Shown here piece by piece: positions 16,894-24,711 of a stretch of DNA of 64,000 nt. Position numbers and translations under genes: made by a program. This DNA comes from Acetivibrio clariflavus DSM 19732. GTDB taxonomy: Bacteria; Bacillota; Clostridia; Acetivibrionales; Acetivibrionaceae. How positions within the stretch are numbered: the stretch's first letter is position 1; every line of letters begins with the position of its first letter. Location of the stretch: assembly GCF_000237085.1 (NCBI RefSeq), contig NC_016627.1, forward strand, positions 372,001-436,000. Reading direction: 5' to 3'. The notes under the pieces were generated by a model. The model saw nothing but the letters and a program-made list of their open reading frames with translations, searched no databases and had not been told where the DNA came from.

Positions 16894-17949
16894 ATGCATA
16901 TGGCAGATGCCTTGATTTCACCAATAGTTGGCGCTGGTATGATTGCTGCAAGCTCAGGAATTGCAGCCTATTCAATTAAAAAAGTTCAAAAGGATATGGA
17001 TGACAAGAAGATACCTTTTATGGGAGTTTTAGGAGCCTTTGTTTTTGCAGCACAGATGATAAATTTTCAAATTCCGGGTACCGGAGCCAGCGGTCATATA
17101 GGGGGAGGCTTGCTGCTTGCAGTATTATTGGGCCCTTATGCCGGATTTTTGACCATGTGTTCAATCTTATTGATACAGGCATTGTTTTTTGCTGACGGCG
17201 GATTGCTTGCTTTAGGATGTAATATATTCAATCTGGGATTTTATACTTGTTTTTTGGCATATCCCTTAATATACAAACGAATTGCCGGAGAAAAGATAAA
17301 CCAAAAAAGAATATTTGCAGCTTCCATAATAGCATCTGTAGTGGGTTTGCAATTAGGTGCCTTCAGTGTTGTTATTGAAACCCTTTTATCGGGTAAGACA
17401 GAATTGCCTTTTGGTACCTTTGTATTGCTTATGCAGCCCATACACCTTGCAATAGGTGTGGTGGAAGGCGTTATTACTGCTGCTGTTATCGGTTTTGTCT
17501 GGAAGGCACGCCCGGAAATTATGGAGAAGTCAACGTATGGGGAATCTATAGGAAAAATATCAATGAGAAATGTGATGGCAGTTTTCTTAATTGCAGTAGT
17601 TCTGGTAGGTGGAGTACTCTCCTGGTTTGCCTCTGCAAATCCTGACGGTTTGGAGTGGTCAATGGAGAAAACAGCAGGAACTGCTGAACTTGAAGCAGAG
17701 GGAAAAATATATGAAGTGCTGTCCCGTTTACAAGATAAAATATCATTTTTACCGGATTATAGTTTTAAAACTGACGGTGAAGATAATGAGGAAGTGCAAA
17801 CTTCCGAAATTACAGAGAAATGGCCTGCTGTAAGTCCTGGTACAAGTGTTTCCGGAATTGTTGGAGGATTTATGACTCTGGCTTTGGCAATGTCAATAGG
17901 TCTGGCTATAAGTCTGATCAAAAGGAAAAAGAGAAAAGCTGCAGTATAA
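16894..17949 (+). CDS. cbiM: ECF cobalt/nickel transporter core CbiM fused to a PDGL-type domain
   Basis: 351 aa membrane protein, the substrate-binding S-component of a group I ECF transporter. ATG 16894 is chosen (GGAGG 9 bases upstream) since it places His at position 2 (MHMADALISP), the metal ligand that must follow the start Met. GTGASGHIGGG (about 64-74) is the second ligand motif. Eight or so hydrophobic segments follow. Residues about 225-350 form a CbiN/NikN-like part: a TM, an extracytoplasmic segment beginning FASANPDGLEW, and a last TM (about 322-343). So CbiN is fused here. Downstream cbiQ and cbiO complete the system. Cobalt or nickel import is inferred from the family. Confidence 0.9.
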   Translation: MHMADALISPIVGAGMIAASSGIAAYSIKKVQKDMDDKKIPFMGVLGAFVFAAQMINFQIPGTGASGHIGGGLLLAVLLGPYAGFLTMCSILLIQALFFADGGLLALGCNIFNLGFYTCFLAYPLIYKRIAGEKINQKRIFAASIIASVVGLQLGAFSVVIETLLSGKTELPFGTFVLLMQPIHLAIGVVEGVITAAVIGFVWKARPEIMEKSTYGESIGKISMRNVMAVFLIAVVLVGGVLSWFASANPDGLEWSMEKTAGTAELEAEGKIYEVLSRLQDKISFLPDYSFKTDGEDNEEVQTSEITEKWPAVSPGTSVSGIVGGFMTLALAMSIGLAISLIKRKKRKAAV

Positions 17950-17987
17950 AATTTTTGAGCTAATAATTTACGATAGGTAGGTTTTAT

Positions 17988-18797
17988 ATGTCCGATATAA
18001 CCAAGGCATTATACAATTTGAGGCTTTTAGATGATTTGGCACAAAAGGAGAGCAGTATTCACCGTATTAGTTCCCTTGTAAAGCTCATTACCACAGTTAT
18101 TTATTTAACTGTGGTTCTTTCCTTTGGAAAGTATGAAATTACCCGGCTTATACCCTTCGTATTTTATCCTGTGCTAATTTTTAGCTTATCGGAATTACCT
18201 GCCATGCCAATTGTAAAAAGAATATTGATTGTTGAGCCATTGGTTATAGGTATTGGAATATTAAATCCTTTATTGGATAAGCAAACAATATTTCTAGGCG
18301 ATATGGTTATTTCAAAGGGATGGATTACTTTTTTCTCCCTTTTTATAAAGAGCAGTTTGGCAATAACAGCCGGAATTTTACTTATTGCAACCACGGGTAT
18401 GAATAAACTGGCATCAGCATTGCGTACTTTGAAAGTACCCAAGGTTTTTGTACTGCAGCTGGTGTTGACCTATAGGTATATCTATGTTTTAACTGAGGAA
18501 GCTGCGAGGGTGATGAGGGCATATTCTTTAAGAGTTCCGGGACAAAAAGGCATAAAGTTAAAGCATTTGGGTTCCTTCCTTGGGCAATTGATATTGAGGA
18601 CATTGGACAGGGCTCAGAGGGTTTATGGATCAATGAATTTGAGAGGTTTTACCGGCGAATATAATATCGGAGTGAATGATAAAGTAAAAATTAAGGATAT
18701 TGCCTATTTGGCTGGCTGGGTTTTGTTCTTTGCAGCTGCAAGAATTTATGATATACCCAGGATGCTTGGTGGGTTGCTAACAGGAGTGATAGGGTAG
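17988..18797 (+). CDS. cbiQ: ECF transporter transmembrane coupling protein CbiQ
   Basis: 269 aa EcfT-type membrane protein that links the S-component to the ATPase. Several TM helices cover about 30-130, followed by the coupling helices with the conserved short Ala-Arg motif: AARVMRAYSLR (about 166-176) and LDRAQRVYGSMNLRGF (about 206-221). ATG 17988 lies after GTAGGTTTTAT, 38 bases behind cbiM. Its stop TAG directly abuts the ATG of cbiO, so translation is coupled. Confidence 0.92.
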   Translation: MSDITKALYNLRLLDDLAQKESSIHRISSLVKLITTVIYLTVVLSFGKYEITRLIPFVFYPVLIFSLSELPAMPIVKRILIVEPLVIGIGILNPLLDKQTIFLGDMVISKGWITFFSLFIKSSLAITAGILLIATTGMNKLASALRTLKVPKVFVLQLVLTYRYIYVLTEEAARVMRAYSLRVPGQKGIKLKHLGSFLGQLILRTLDRAQRVYGSMNLRGFTGEYNIGVNDKVKIKDIAYLAGWVLFFAAARIYDIPRMLGGLLTGVIG

Positions 18798-19550
18798 ATG
18801 AGTCATCATAAACTTGAGGTCAGGAACCTCCAGTTCGTATATCCTGACGGGTATAAAGCAATAAAGAATGTTTCGTTTACAGTTTACCACGGAGAATCGG
18901 TAGGTATTATTGGTGCCAACGGTGCGGGTAAATCCACTCTCCTTATGCTGATTATGGGCCTGTTGTTTCCTACCTCGGGAGAGGTTTTGGTGGGAGATGT
19001 CCGGATGACAAAGAAGACCTTGCCCATGATACGCCAAAGATTGGGGATGGTATTTCAGAATCCCGATGACCAGTTATTTATGAATACGGTATACGATGAT
19101 GTGGCTTTTGGGCCTAGAAATTATAATATGGATGAAAAAGAAGTTGAGAAACGGGTAAAGGAAGCATTAGAGGCAGTGGGAATTTACCATTTAAAAGACA
19201 GGGCACCCTATAAACTGTCGGAGGGAGAAAAACGTTCGGCAGCAATAGCGTCGGTTTTGTCCATGCACCCGGATATATTGGTGATGGATGAACCGACTTC
19301 AGCCCTTGACCCCAAATCAAGACGAAAGGTTATAGACCTCCTCAAAGGATTCAAGCATACAAAGATTATTACCAGTCATGACTTGGATATGGTTTTTGAA
19401 ACTTGCAGCAGGGTTATTGTAATTAATCAAGGTGAGGTTGCGGCCGATGGAGAAGGGATAAAAATTTTGAGGGACTCAAAACTATTGGAAAGCTGTGGTT
19501 TGGAACTGCCTCTTTCTTTTCAGAATTGTCCTGTATGCGGAAAGCTATAA
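18798..19550 (+). CDS. cbiO: ECF transporter ATPase CbiO
   Basis: 250 aa ATP-binding protein that powers the CbiMQ transporter. Walker A GANGAGKST (about 38-46), Q-loop VFQNPDDQLF (about 85-94), signature LSEGEKRS (about 139-146), Walker B ILVMDEPTSALDP (about 160-172) and switch His in ITSHD. The Q-loop form QNPDDQ is typical of ECF ATPases. The start codon follows the cbiQ stop without a gap. Only one ATPase gene is present, so it should act as a homodimer. The C-terminus has a Cys pair (CPVCGKL) that might bind metal. Confidence 0.93.
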   Translation: MSHHKLEVRNLQFVYPDGYKAIKNVSFTVYHGESVGIIGANGAGKSTLLMLIMGLLFPTSGEVLVGDVRMTKKTLPMIRQRLGMVFQNPDDQLFMNTVYDDVAFGPRNYNMDEKEVEKRVKEALEAVGIYHLKDRAPYKLSEGEKRSAAIASVLSMHPDILVMDEPTSALDPKSRRKVIDLLKGFKHTKIITSHDLDMVFETCSRVIVINQGEVAADGEGIKILRDSKLLESCGLELPLSFQNCPVCGKL

Positions 19551-19704
19551 CCATAAATTGATAAATACTTATGATTAAATAAAGGTTATATAAAAATTAG
19601 AAATGTTGTTGGCAGATGGAGTCAATTAATATTTATATATAGCAGTTTAACATGGTATAATTTAGATGGTCTGTTTTTATTTAAAAAATAGGGGGGTAAA
19701 AGTT

Positions 19705-20877
19705 TTGTTTGATTCAAGCGTAAAGTTATATATAAAGTATACACTGAAGGATATTAGAGATATTTGCATTGAAAAAGTGTATGGGGGAATATTAGGTAAA
19801 ATTTTTATGGCACCGTTTATAATAGTTTTAGTAATAGCGGCTGTCACCATACCTGTTTCGTTATTCTTTTTACAGAGAGAACCGGAACAATTACTGGATT
19901 TTATCTCAACATTACTCTTTTTAGTATTTATTTTAGGATTTATTGTGAATTTTCCTTTTGTGGTTATATATCTTTCTTATAAAAACGATTATAGGAAAAG
20001 CAAACTTTGGCAGAGTATACAGTGTGTTGAAGTTTCAAAAGAAAATCTTGTGATATCTTCTGAAGAGGGAAGCAGAACAATGACTTGGGATGAAGTGGAC
20101 GGAGTACTGGAATACAGGCGATGTTTTTTTATTCACCAATCCTCTGCAAAAATATTTGTGCTGCCTAAAAGGTGTTTTGTCTCCCAGGAACAATTGGAGG
20201 AATTTAGAAGCATATTGAGTAGCAGTTTGGAGAGCAATAAATTGATACTTAAAAATTATAAACTTGTGCATTCTTGTCCTGATTATTGTGATACAGAATT
20301 TGAACTAAAAAGTTCTGTTTTGGAAAAGGCTGCTGAGGGAGACAATGAGCAAAAACCTGAACTTGTGTTAGAAGTCTTGCTTGAGAAAAAGGAATATATA
20401 AAATTCAATTTTATGTTTTTTTATAAAAAACCAATAGTCATTATCTTTACACTCCTGGGTTTATATTTACTGGTTAGAGGTTTGCTGGGTTTCGGACAGT
20501 TAAATAACTTTATCAGAATATTTTCATTTAGAATATTTTCATTGCTAAGTGGAGTATTTTTAACATTTTCTATACCATTAATGCTCTTAATATTTTCAAA
20601 TAGAGTTTATAAAAGAGATAAATCAATGAAAAAATCTGCTTTATATAAGATATATAAAGACCACTACTCAGTAGAGCGATCTGAGGGTTTTTTGAATATA
20701 GAGTGGGATAAATTGGTTAAAATAGTCGACACTAAGGATTTTATTTTTATTTTTGTTACTAATAATGTTGTTAGTATTATACCAAAAAGAATATTTAAAG
20801 GCAGGGAAGAAGATTTACGGAAATTTGAAGGCATATTACGAGAAAATTGTGGTGAGATATTGAAGAAAAGGTTCTGA
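19705..20877 (+). CDS. Membrane protein with two YcxB-like domains in tandem
   Basis: 390 aa. TTG 19705 is chosen because GGGGGG lies 9 bases upstream; ATG 19666 lacks a good site. The protein is built twice from the same plan: two TM helices followed by a PH-like YcxB module. Half one has TMs at about 33-55 and 70-92 and the module LVISSEEGSRTMTWDEVDGV...VLPKRCF (about 108-165). Half two has TMs near 240-260 and 275-300 and the module YSVERSEGFLNIEWDKLVKI...IIPKRIF (about 325-372). YcxB-like proteins are usually single-module (about 170 aa) and of unknown function. It sits alone between the cobalt transporter and a cyclophilin gene. Confidence 0.65.
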   Translation: MFDSSVKLYIKYTLKDIRDICIEKVYGGILGKIFMAPFIIVLVIAAVTIPVSLFFLQREPEQLLDFISTLLFLVFILGFIVNFPFVVIYLSYKNDYRKSKLWQSIQCVEVSKENLVISSEEGSRTMTWDEVDGVLEYRRCFFIHQSSAKIFVLPKRCFVSQEQLEEFRSILSSSLESNKLILKNYKLVHSCPDYCDTEFELKSSVLEKAAEGDNEQKPELVLEVLLEKKEYIKFNFMFFYKKPIVIIFTLLGLYLLVRGLLGFGQLNNFIRIFSFRIFSLLSGVFLTFSIPLMLLIFSNRVYKRDKSMKKSALYKIYKDHYSVERSEGFLNIEWDKLVKIVDTKDFIFIFVTNNVVSIIPKRIFKGREEDLRKFEGILRENCGEILKKRF

Positions 20878-20999
20878 AATTAGTTCCATATCGATAAATA
20901 TTCTAAAGACTGTTCAGAGTTCTAAAAATCTGGTGGCTTTCATTAAAACATGATATACTTTAGACATATAATCCTTTTTATGGAGGTTTGATATATATT

Positions 21000-22184
21000 A
21001 TGCTGGCAAAAAGGCTTATGAGTATTTTGGTTTTGACTTTAATAATATCCTGTAGCATTAATGTATTTGGACTTTCTGCCGAAATTAAAAAGGATTTGAA
21101 AGATGCAGTAGTATTATTGGTAAATAGTAATAGAGCCTATGTAAACAACATAAAAAAATATATTGATGAATCTAATAGGGAAGTTAGAGCAATTGTCAAA
21201 AACGGAAGAACTCTTGTGCCTCTGAGATTTATTTCTGAAAATTTCGGAGCTGATGTAAGTTTTGATGATAAAACCAAAACTGCCACAATAAATTTTAATG
21301 GCAAAATCGTAAAACTGACTTCAAATGATAAGACAATGCTTGTTAATGATAAGACAATTGTTATGGACGAGCCGGCGCAGATAATAAACAACAGAATGCT
21401 TGTTCCGTTAAGGGCTTTAGCTGAAAATGCTTTAGGCAAAGGGGTTTTCTATGACAATGGTTTGATAGTTATAAGTAACTCCAAGACAAACCTGGATTCT
21501 GAAAAAGTTCAGGACATTATATCAAGATTTGATGATTCTAAATCTCCTTTCTCTTACCAGCTTTCAGAACCGGTAAAAGGTGACATGATTGCAGTTATAA
21601 AGACCAATTATGGTGACATAAAAATAAAACTTTTTCATGAAGATGCACCTTTAACAGTAGAAAATTTTGTGAGACTTTCCCAAAAAGGCTACTATGACGG
21701 TTTGACTTTCCATAGGGTCATAAATAATTTTATGATTCAGGGAGGAGACCCTAATGGAAATGGAACAGGTGGAGAAAGCATCTGGGGGAAACCTTTTAAA
21801 GATGAGTTCAGCAGCAGGCTGTATAATATACGAGGTGCTTTGTCCATGGCCAATAGAGGGCCTAATACCAATGGAAGTCAGTTTTTTATAGTACAGAGTC
21901 CTGTTTTAGATGATGAAGTAATAGAGTACTGTGAAAACATTGGCATGGAACAGCGGCTTATTGATGCTTACTCCGATATAGGAGGCACTCCTTGGCTAGA
22001 CGGCAGGCACACCGTTTTCGGACAAGTATATGAAGGTATGAATGTAGTGGATAAGATAGCTGCTGTAGAAGTTGGATATGCTGATAAACCCCTTGAAGAT
22101 GTAGTAATTTTAACCATTCAAACTTATAAATTGGGCTACGAAAATGAGGATATTATATTTACAGAGAATACATATACTAATTAA
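21000..22184 (+). CDS. Exported cyclophilin-type peptidyl-prolyl isomerase with stalk domain
   Basis: 394 aa. ATG 21000 lies 13 bases after GGAGG; a TTG at 20988 is too close to it. Residues 1-26 form a signal peptide. Residues about 50-165 are a copper-amine-oxidase-N-like stalk domain ([19 protein letters not shown] and [17 protein letters not shown]), common as an extracellular module in clostridia. Residues about 190-375 are a cyclophilin: [33 protein letters not shown] and [10 protein letters not shown] hold the catalytic Arg, Gln and Phe. It should speed proline isomerisation in proteins folding outside the membrane. A HAD phosphatase gene follows 27 bases later. Confidence 0.92.
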   Translation: MLAKRLMSILVLTLIISCSINVFGLSAEIKKDLKDAVVLLVNSNRAYVNNIKKYIDESNREVRAIVKNGRTLVPLRFISENFGADVSFDDKTKTATINFNGKIVKLTSNDKTMLVNDKTIVMDEPAQIINNRMLVPLRALAENALGKGVFYDNGLIVISNSKTNLDSEKVQDIISRFDDSKSPFSYQLSEPVKGDMIAVIKTNYGDIKIKLFHEDAPLTVENFVRLSQKGYYDGLTFHRVINNFMIQGGDPNGNGTGGESIWGKPFKDEFSSRLYNIRGALSMANRGPNTNGSQFFIVQSPVLDDEVIEYCENIGMEQRLIDAYSDIGGTPWLDGRHTVFGQVYEGMNVVDKIAAVEVGYADKPLEDVVILTIQTYKLGYENEDIIFTENTYTN

Positions 22185-22211
22185 TATCACAATAGAGGCG
22201 GAGGAAAAGCA

Positions 22212-22838
22212 TTGAATAAAAAAATATTGTTTGATTTTGATGGTACTTTGGTACAGTCGGAAAATATATTGCTTGCCATGTACAATGAATTGTTTGAAGG
22301 AAAAGATTACAAGGATATCACACAGGAAGATATCGAGAAATTAAGAAGTTATTCTCTTATTGATAAATGCAAAATGCTGGGGATTTCAGTATATAAAATT
22401 CCAAAGTTGTATATTGAATCAAAAAAGATTTATAAAAAATATTTAAGTTCAGTAGAGTTGAAAGATGGTGTGGCAAATATGCTGCATGAACTTAAGGATC
22501 AGGGTTTTAATTTGGACATTCTTTCATCCAATGATGCGAGTACTATAAGTGAATTTGTTAAGAATAACGACATAGATCTGTTTGATCATATATATTCATC
22601 CAATAACTTATTCGGCAAGCATCATGCTATAAAGAATTATTTAAAAAAGCATAATCTGACTGAGAAAGACATCTGGTATGTGGGGGATGAGGTAAGGGAC
22701 ATAGTATCTTGTAAGAAGGCAGGAGTGAAAATAATCGCTGTTACATGGGGATATGATTCTGAACAGATTCTTTCGGAGGAAAAGCCGGATTATCTGGCAA
22801 GAAAGCCTCAGGAGATCCTGGATATTTTATTGAATTGA
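22212..22838 (+). CDS. HAD-superfamily hydrolase, phosphoglycolate-phosphatase-like
   Basis: 208 aa. TTG start with GGCGGAGGAAAAG just upstream. HAD motifs: I DFDGTLV (8-14) with both catalytic Asp, II SSNDAS (about 104), III the Lys near 134-140 (FGKHHAIKNY), IV VGDEVRDI (about 157-164). The helical cap between motifs I and II fits subclass IA. Family members hydrolyse small phosphate esters such as phosphoglycolate or sugar phosphates; the substrate is unknown. It follows the cyclophilin gene closely and is probably in the same transcript. Confidence 0.9.
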   Translation: MNKKILFDFDGTLVQSENILLAMYNELFEGKDYKDITQEDIEKLRSYSLIDKCKMLGISVYKIPKLYIESKKIYKKYLSSVELKDGVANMLHELKDQGFNLDILSSNDASTISEFVKNNDIDLFDHIYSSNNLFGKHHAIKNYLKKHNLTEKDIWYVGDEVRDIVSCKKAGVKIIAVTWGYDSEQILSEEKPDYLARKPQEILDILLN

Positions 22839-22938
22839 CGGATAATCAGTTGTGAGAATTGCATCCTCCAGCAATTGTAACTTGGTACAGTATTGCAGTC
22901 ATATGGTTTGAATACATATATTATTTTTGGAGGGTATC

Positions 22939-24621
22939 ATGGTTATAAACAGGAAGCTTAACATAAAAAGATACCGTGAAATTATAACTGTTTTTGCCAA
23001 ACATGGTTTTGGATTGATAATAGACCAGCTTGGCATTTTTGATTATTTAAAGATGAAAAAACATGGTACCGAGGCAGAAAACTCAAATTCTAAACTTTCT
23101 GTTGGTGAGAGACTTAGGATTTCTTTAGAAGAATTAGGTCCTACATTTGTGAAAATAGGACAAATATTAAGTACACAGGTAGATATTGTACCCCGGGATA
23201 TCGTTGAAGAGTTGAAAAAACTTCAAAGCTCAGTTCAGCCTTTCTCTTACAACGAAGCTAAGTCAGTAATAGAAAGTGAATTTGAAGATACCCTCGAAAA
23301 TATATTTAAAGAGTTCAGCCAGGAACCGATCGCTTCTGCGTCTATATCCCAAGTCCATTACGCTGTTCTCAACAGTGGTGAAAAAGTTGCAGTCAAAGTC
23401 CAAAGGCCGGGAATAGAAAAGGTTATAAGCCAGGATTTAAATATTCTTCGCGACTTGGCCTATTTTGTTGACAATCACACAAAGTTTGGGAAAATATATG
23501 ATTTCAGCAGTATGGTAAATGAATTTGAATATACGATAAAAAATGAATTGGACTTTACCAGGGAAGGTGAAAATGCCGATACTTTCAGGGATAATTTTTC
23601 AAAGGACAAGGTAGTAAAAGTTCCGGAAGTGAACTGGACTTATACTTCCCGGCGTGTTCTCACTATGGAATATATAGAGGGGATAGGGATAGATGATCAT
23701 GAGGGGTTGGAAAAAGATGGTATTAATAAAAAGGAGACTGCGAAGAGGATTGCAGAATCCTTATGTAATCAGATATTGAGAGACGGATTTTTTCATGCGG
23801 ACCCACATCCCGGCAATATAAAGGTTTTGAAGGATGGAACAGTGGTATTCTTGGATTTGGGAATGGTGGGAAGAGTAAGTGAAAGCCGCAGAAAAATAAT
23901 ATCTAAGTTATTTGTGGCCGTGGCCAACAAAGATGCTCGAAGGGCGGCCAGGGCTGTTATAGAGCTTGATGCTATGTATGATAAGAAGAATATTAAAAAG
24001 TTCGAGCAGGATGTGGACTTAATGCTTGATAAATATCTTACAATGCCATGGAGCAAGATAAATGTAGGGGAAGTGTTTTATGAAGTTTTCAATATTGCTT
24101 TTTTAAATGGAATAAAATTACCCAGGGAATTTACTATGTTGGCAAAGGCCTTCGCAACTGTTCAGAGTATTTTGGAGCAGTTGGCTCCCGAGCTTAATAC
24201 CATAGAAGTTGCAAAGCCAATTGCTAAAAAATTGATGCTTCAATCTTATTCTCCCCAAAACATCAGTCTGGCTTTGAGAAGGAATGCTACAGCATACAAA
24301 GATTTAATAAGCGAGCTTCCTTTTTATATTCAAAATTTGCTGGAGAAGGCAGAGGACGGAGAATTAACCTTTCAGATAAAAATTAAAGATCTTGACAAGA
24401 TTCAAAAGCGGTTTGACAGAGCTGTAAACAGGATATCCTTCAGTGTCATATTACTCGCTGTATGTATTGTTATTACCGGTATTATTATCGGTTCAAGCCA
24501 AAATGCACCTGAAGGCAGTAAAATGTATCTGTTGAATGTAACTGCCCTTAGGATAGGTATAATTGTTGCAGTTTCCATTGTATTAGTTGTCATAATTTCA
24601 ATGTTAAGATCCGATCGCTAA
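22939..24621 (+). CDS. UbiB/ABC1-family atypical kinase-like protein
   Basis: 560 aa. ATG 22939 after TTTTTGGAGGGTATC. The ABC1-specific extension has the KxGQ motif (FVKIGQILSTQ, about 77-87). The kinase-like core shows the Ala-rich loop (PIASASISQVH, about 135-145), VAVKVQRPG lysine, HADPHPGNI catalytic loop (about 287-295) and FLDLGMVG in place of DFG (about 304-311). Two TM helices close the protein (about 505-525 and 533-553). In other organisms such proteins support ubiquinone or prenyl-lipid metabolism; clostridia lack ubiquinone, so the role here is unknown. Confidence 0.9.
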   Translation: MVINRKLNIKRYREIITVFAKHGFGLIIDQLGIFDYLKMKKHGTEAENSNSKLSVGERLRISLEELGPTFVKIGQILSTQVDIVPRDIVEELKKLQSSVQPFSYNEAKSVIESEFEDTLENIFKEFSQEPIASASISQVHYAVLNSGEKVAVKVQRPGIEKVISQDLNILRDLAYFVDNHTKFGKIYDFSSMVNEFEYTIKNELDFTREGENADTFRDNFSKDKVVKVPEVNWTYTSRRVLTMEYIEGIGIDDHEGLEKDGINKKETAKRIAESLCNQILRDGFFHADPHPGNIKVLKDGTVVFLDLGMVGRVSESRRKIISKLFVAVANKDARRAARAVIELDAMYDKKNIKKFEQDVDLMLDKYLTMPWSKINVGEVFYEVFNIAFLNGIKLPREFTMLAKAFATVQSILEQLAPELNTIEVAKPIAKKLMLQSYSPQNISLALRRNATAYKDLISELPFYIQNLLEKAEDGELTFQIKIKDLDKIQKRFDRAVNRISFSVILLAVCIVITGIIIGSSQNAPEGSKMYLLNVTALRIGIIVAVSIVLVVIISMLRSDR

Positions 24622-24653
24622 TGTAATGCTTAAAGACTTTTAGGTTTTGTTGT

Positions 24654-24678
24654 AAAAAAAGGGAGGCTTGTGCCTCCC
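24654..24678 (-). terminator. Terminator of the P-type ATPase gene
   Basis: Stem GGGAGGC-ttgt-GCCTCCC (24661-24678). The seven A residues at 24654-24660 become a T-run on the minus strand. It probably serves the minus-strand ATPase gene and lies in the convergent gap. Confidence 0.85.
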
Positions 24679-24711
24679 GTATTAATAGTTATATGTTTAT
24701 AGTGTAATCTT

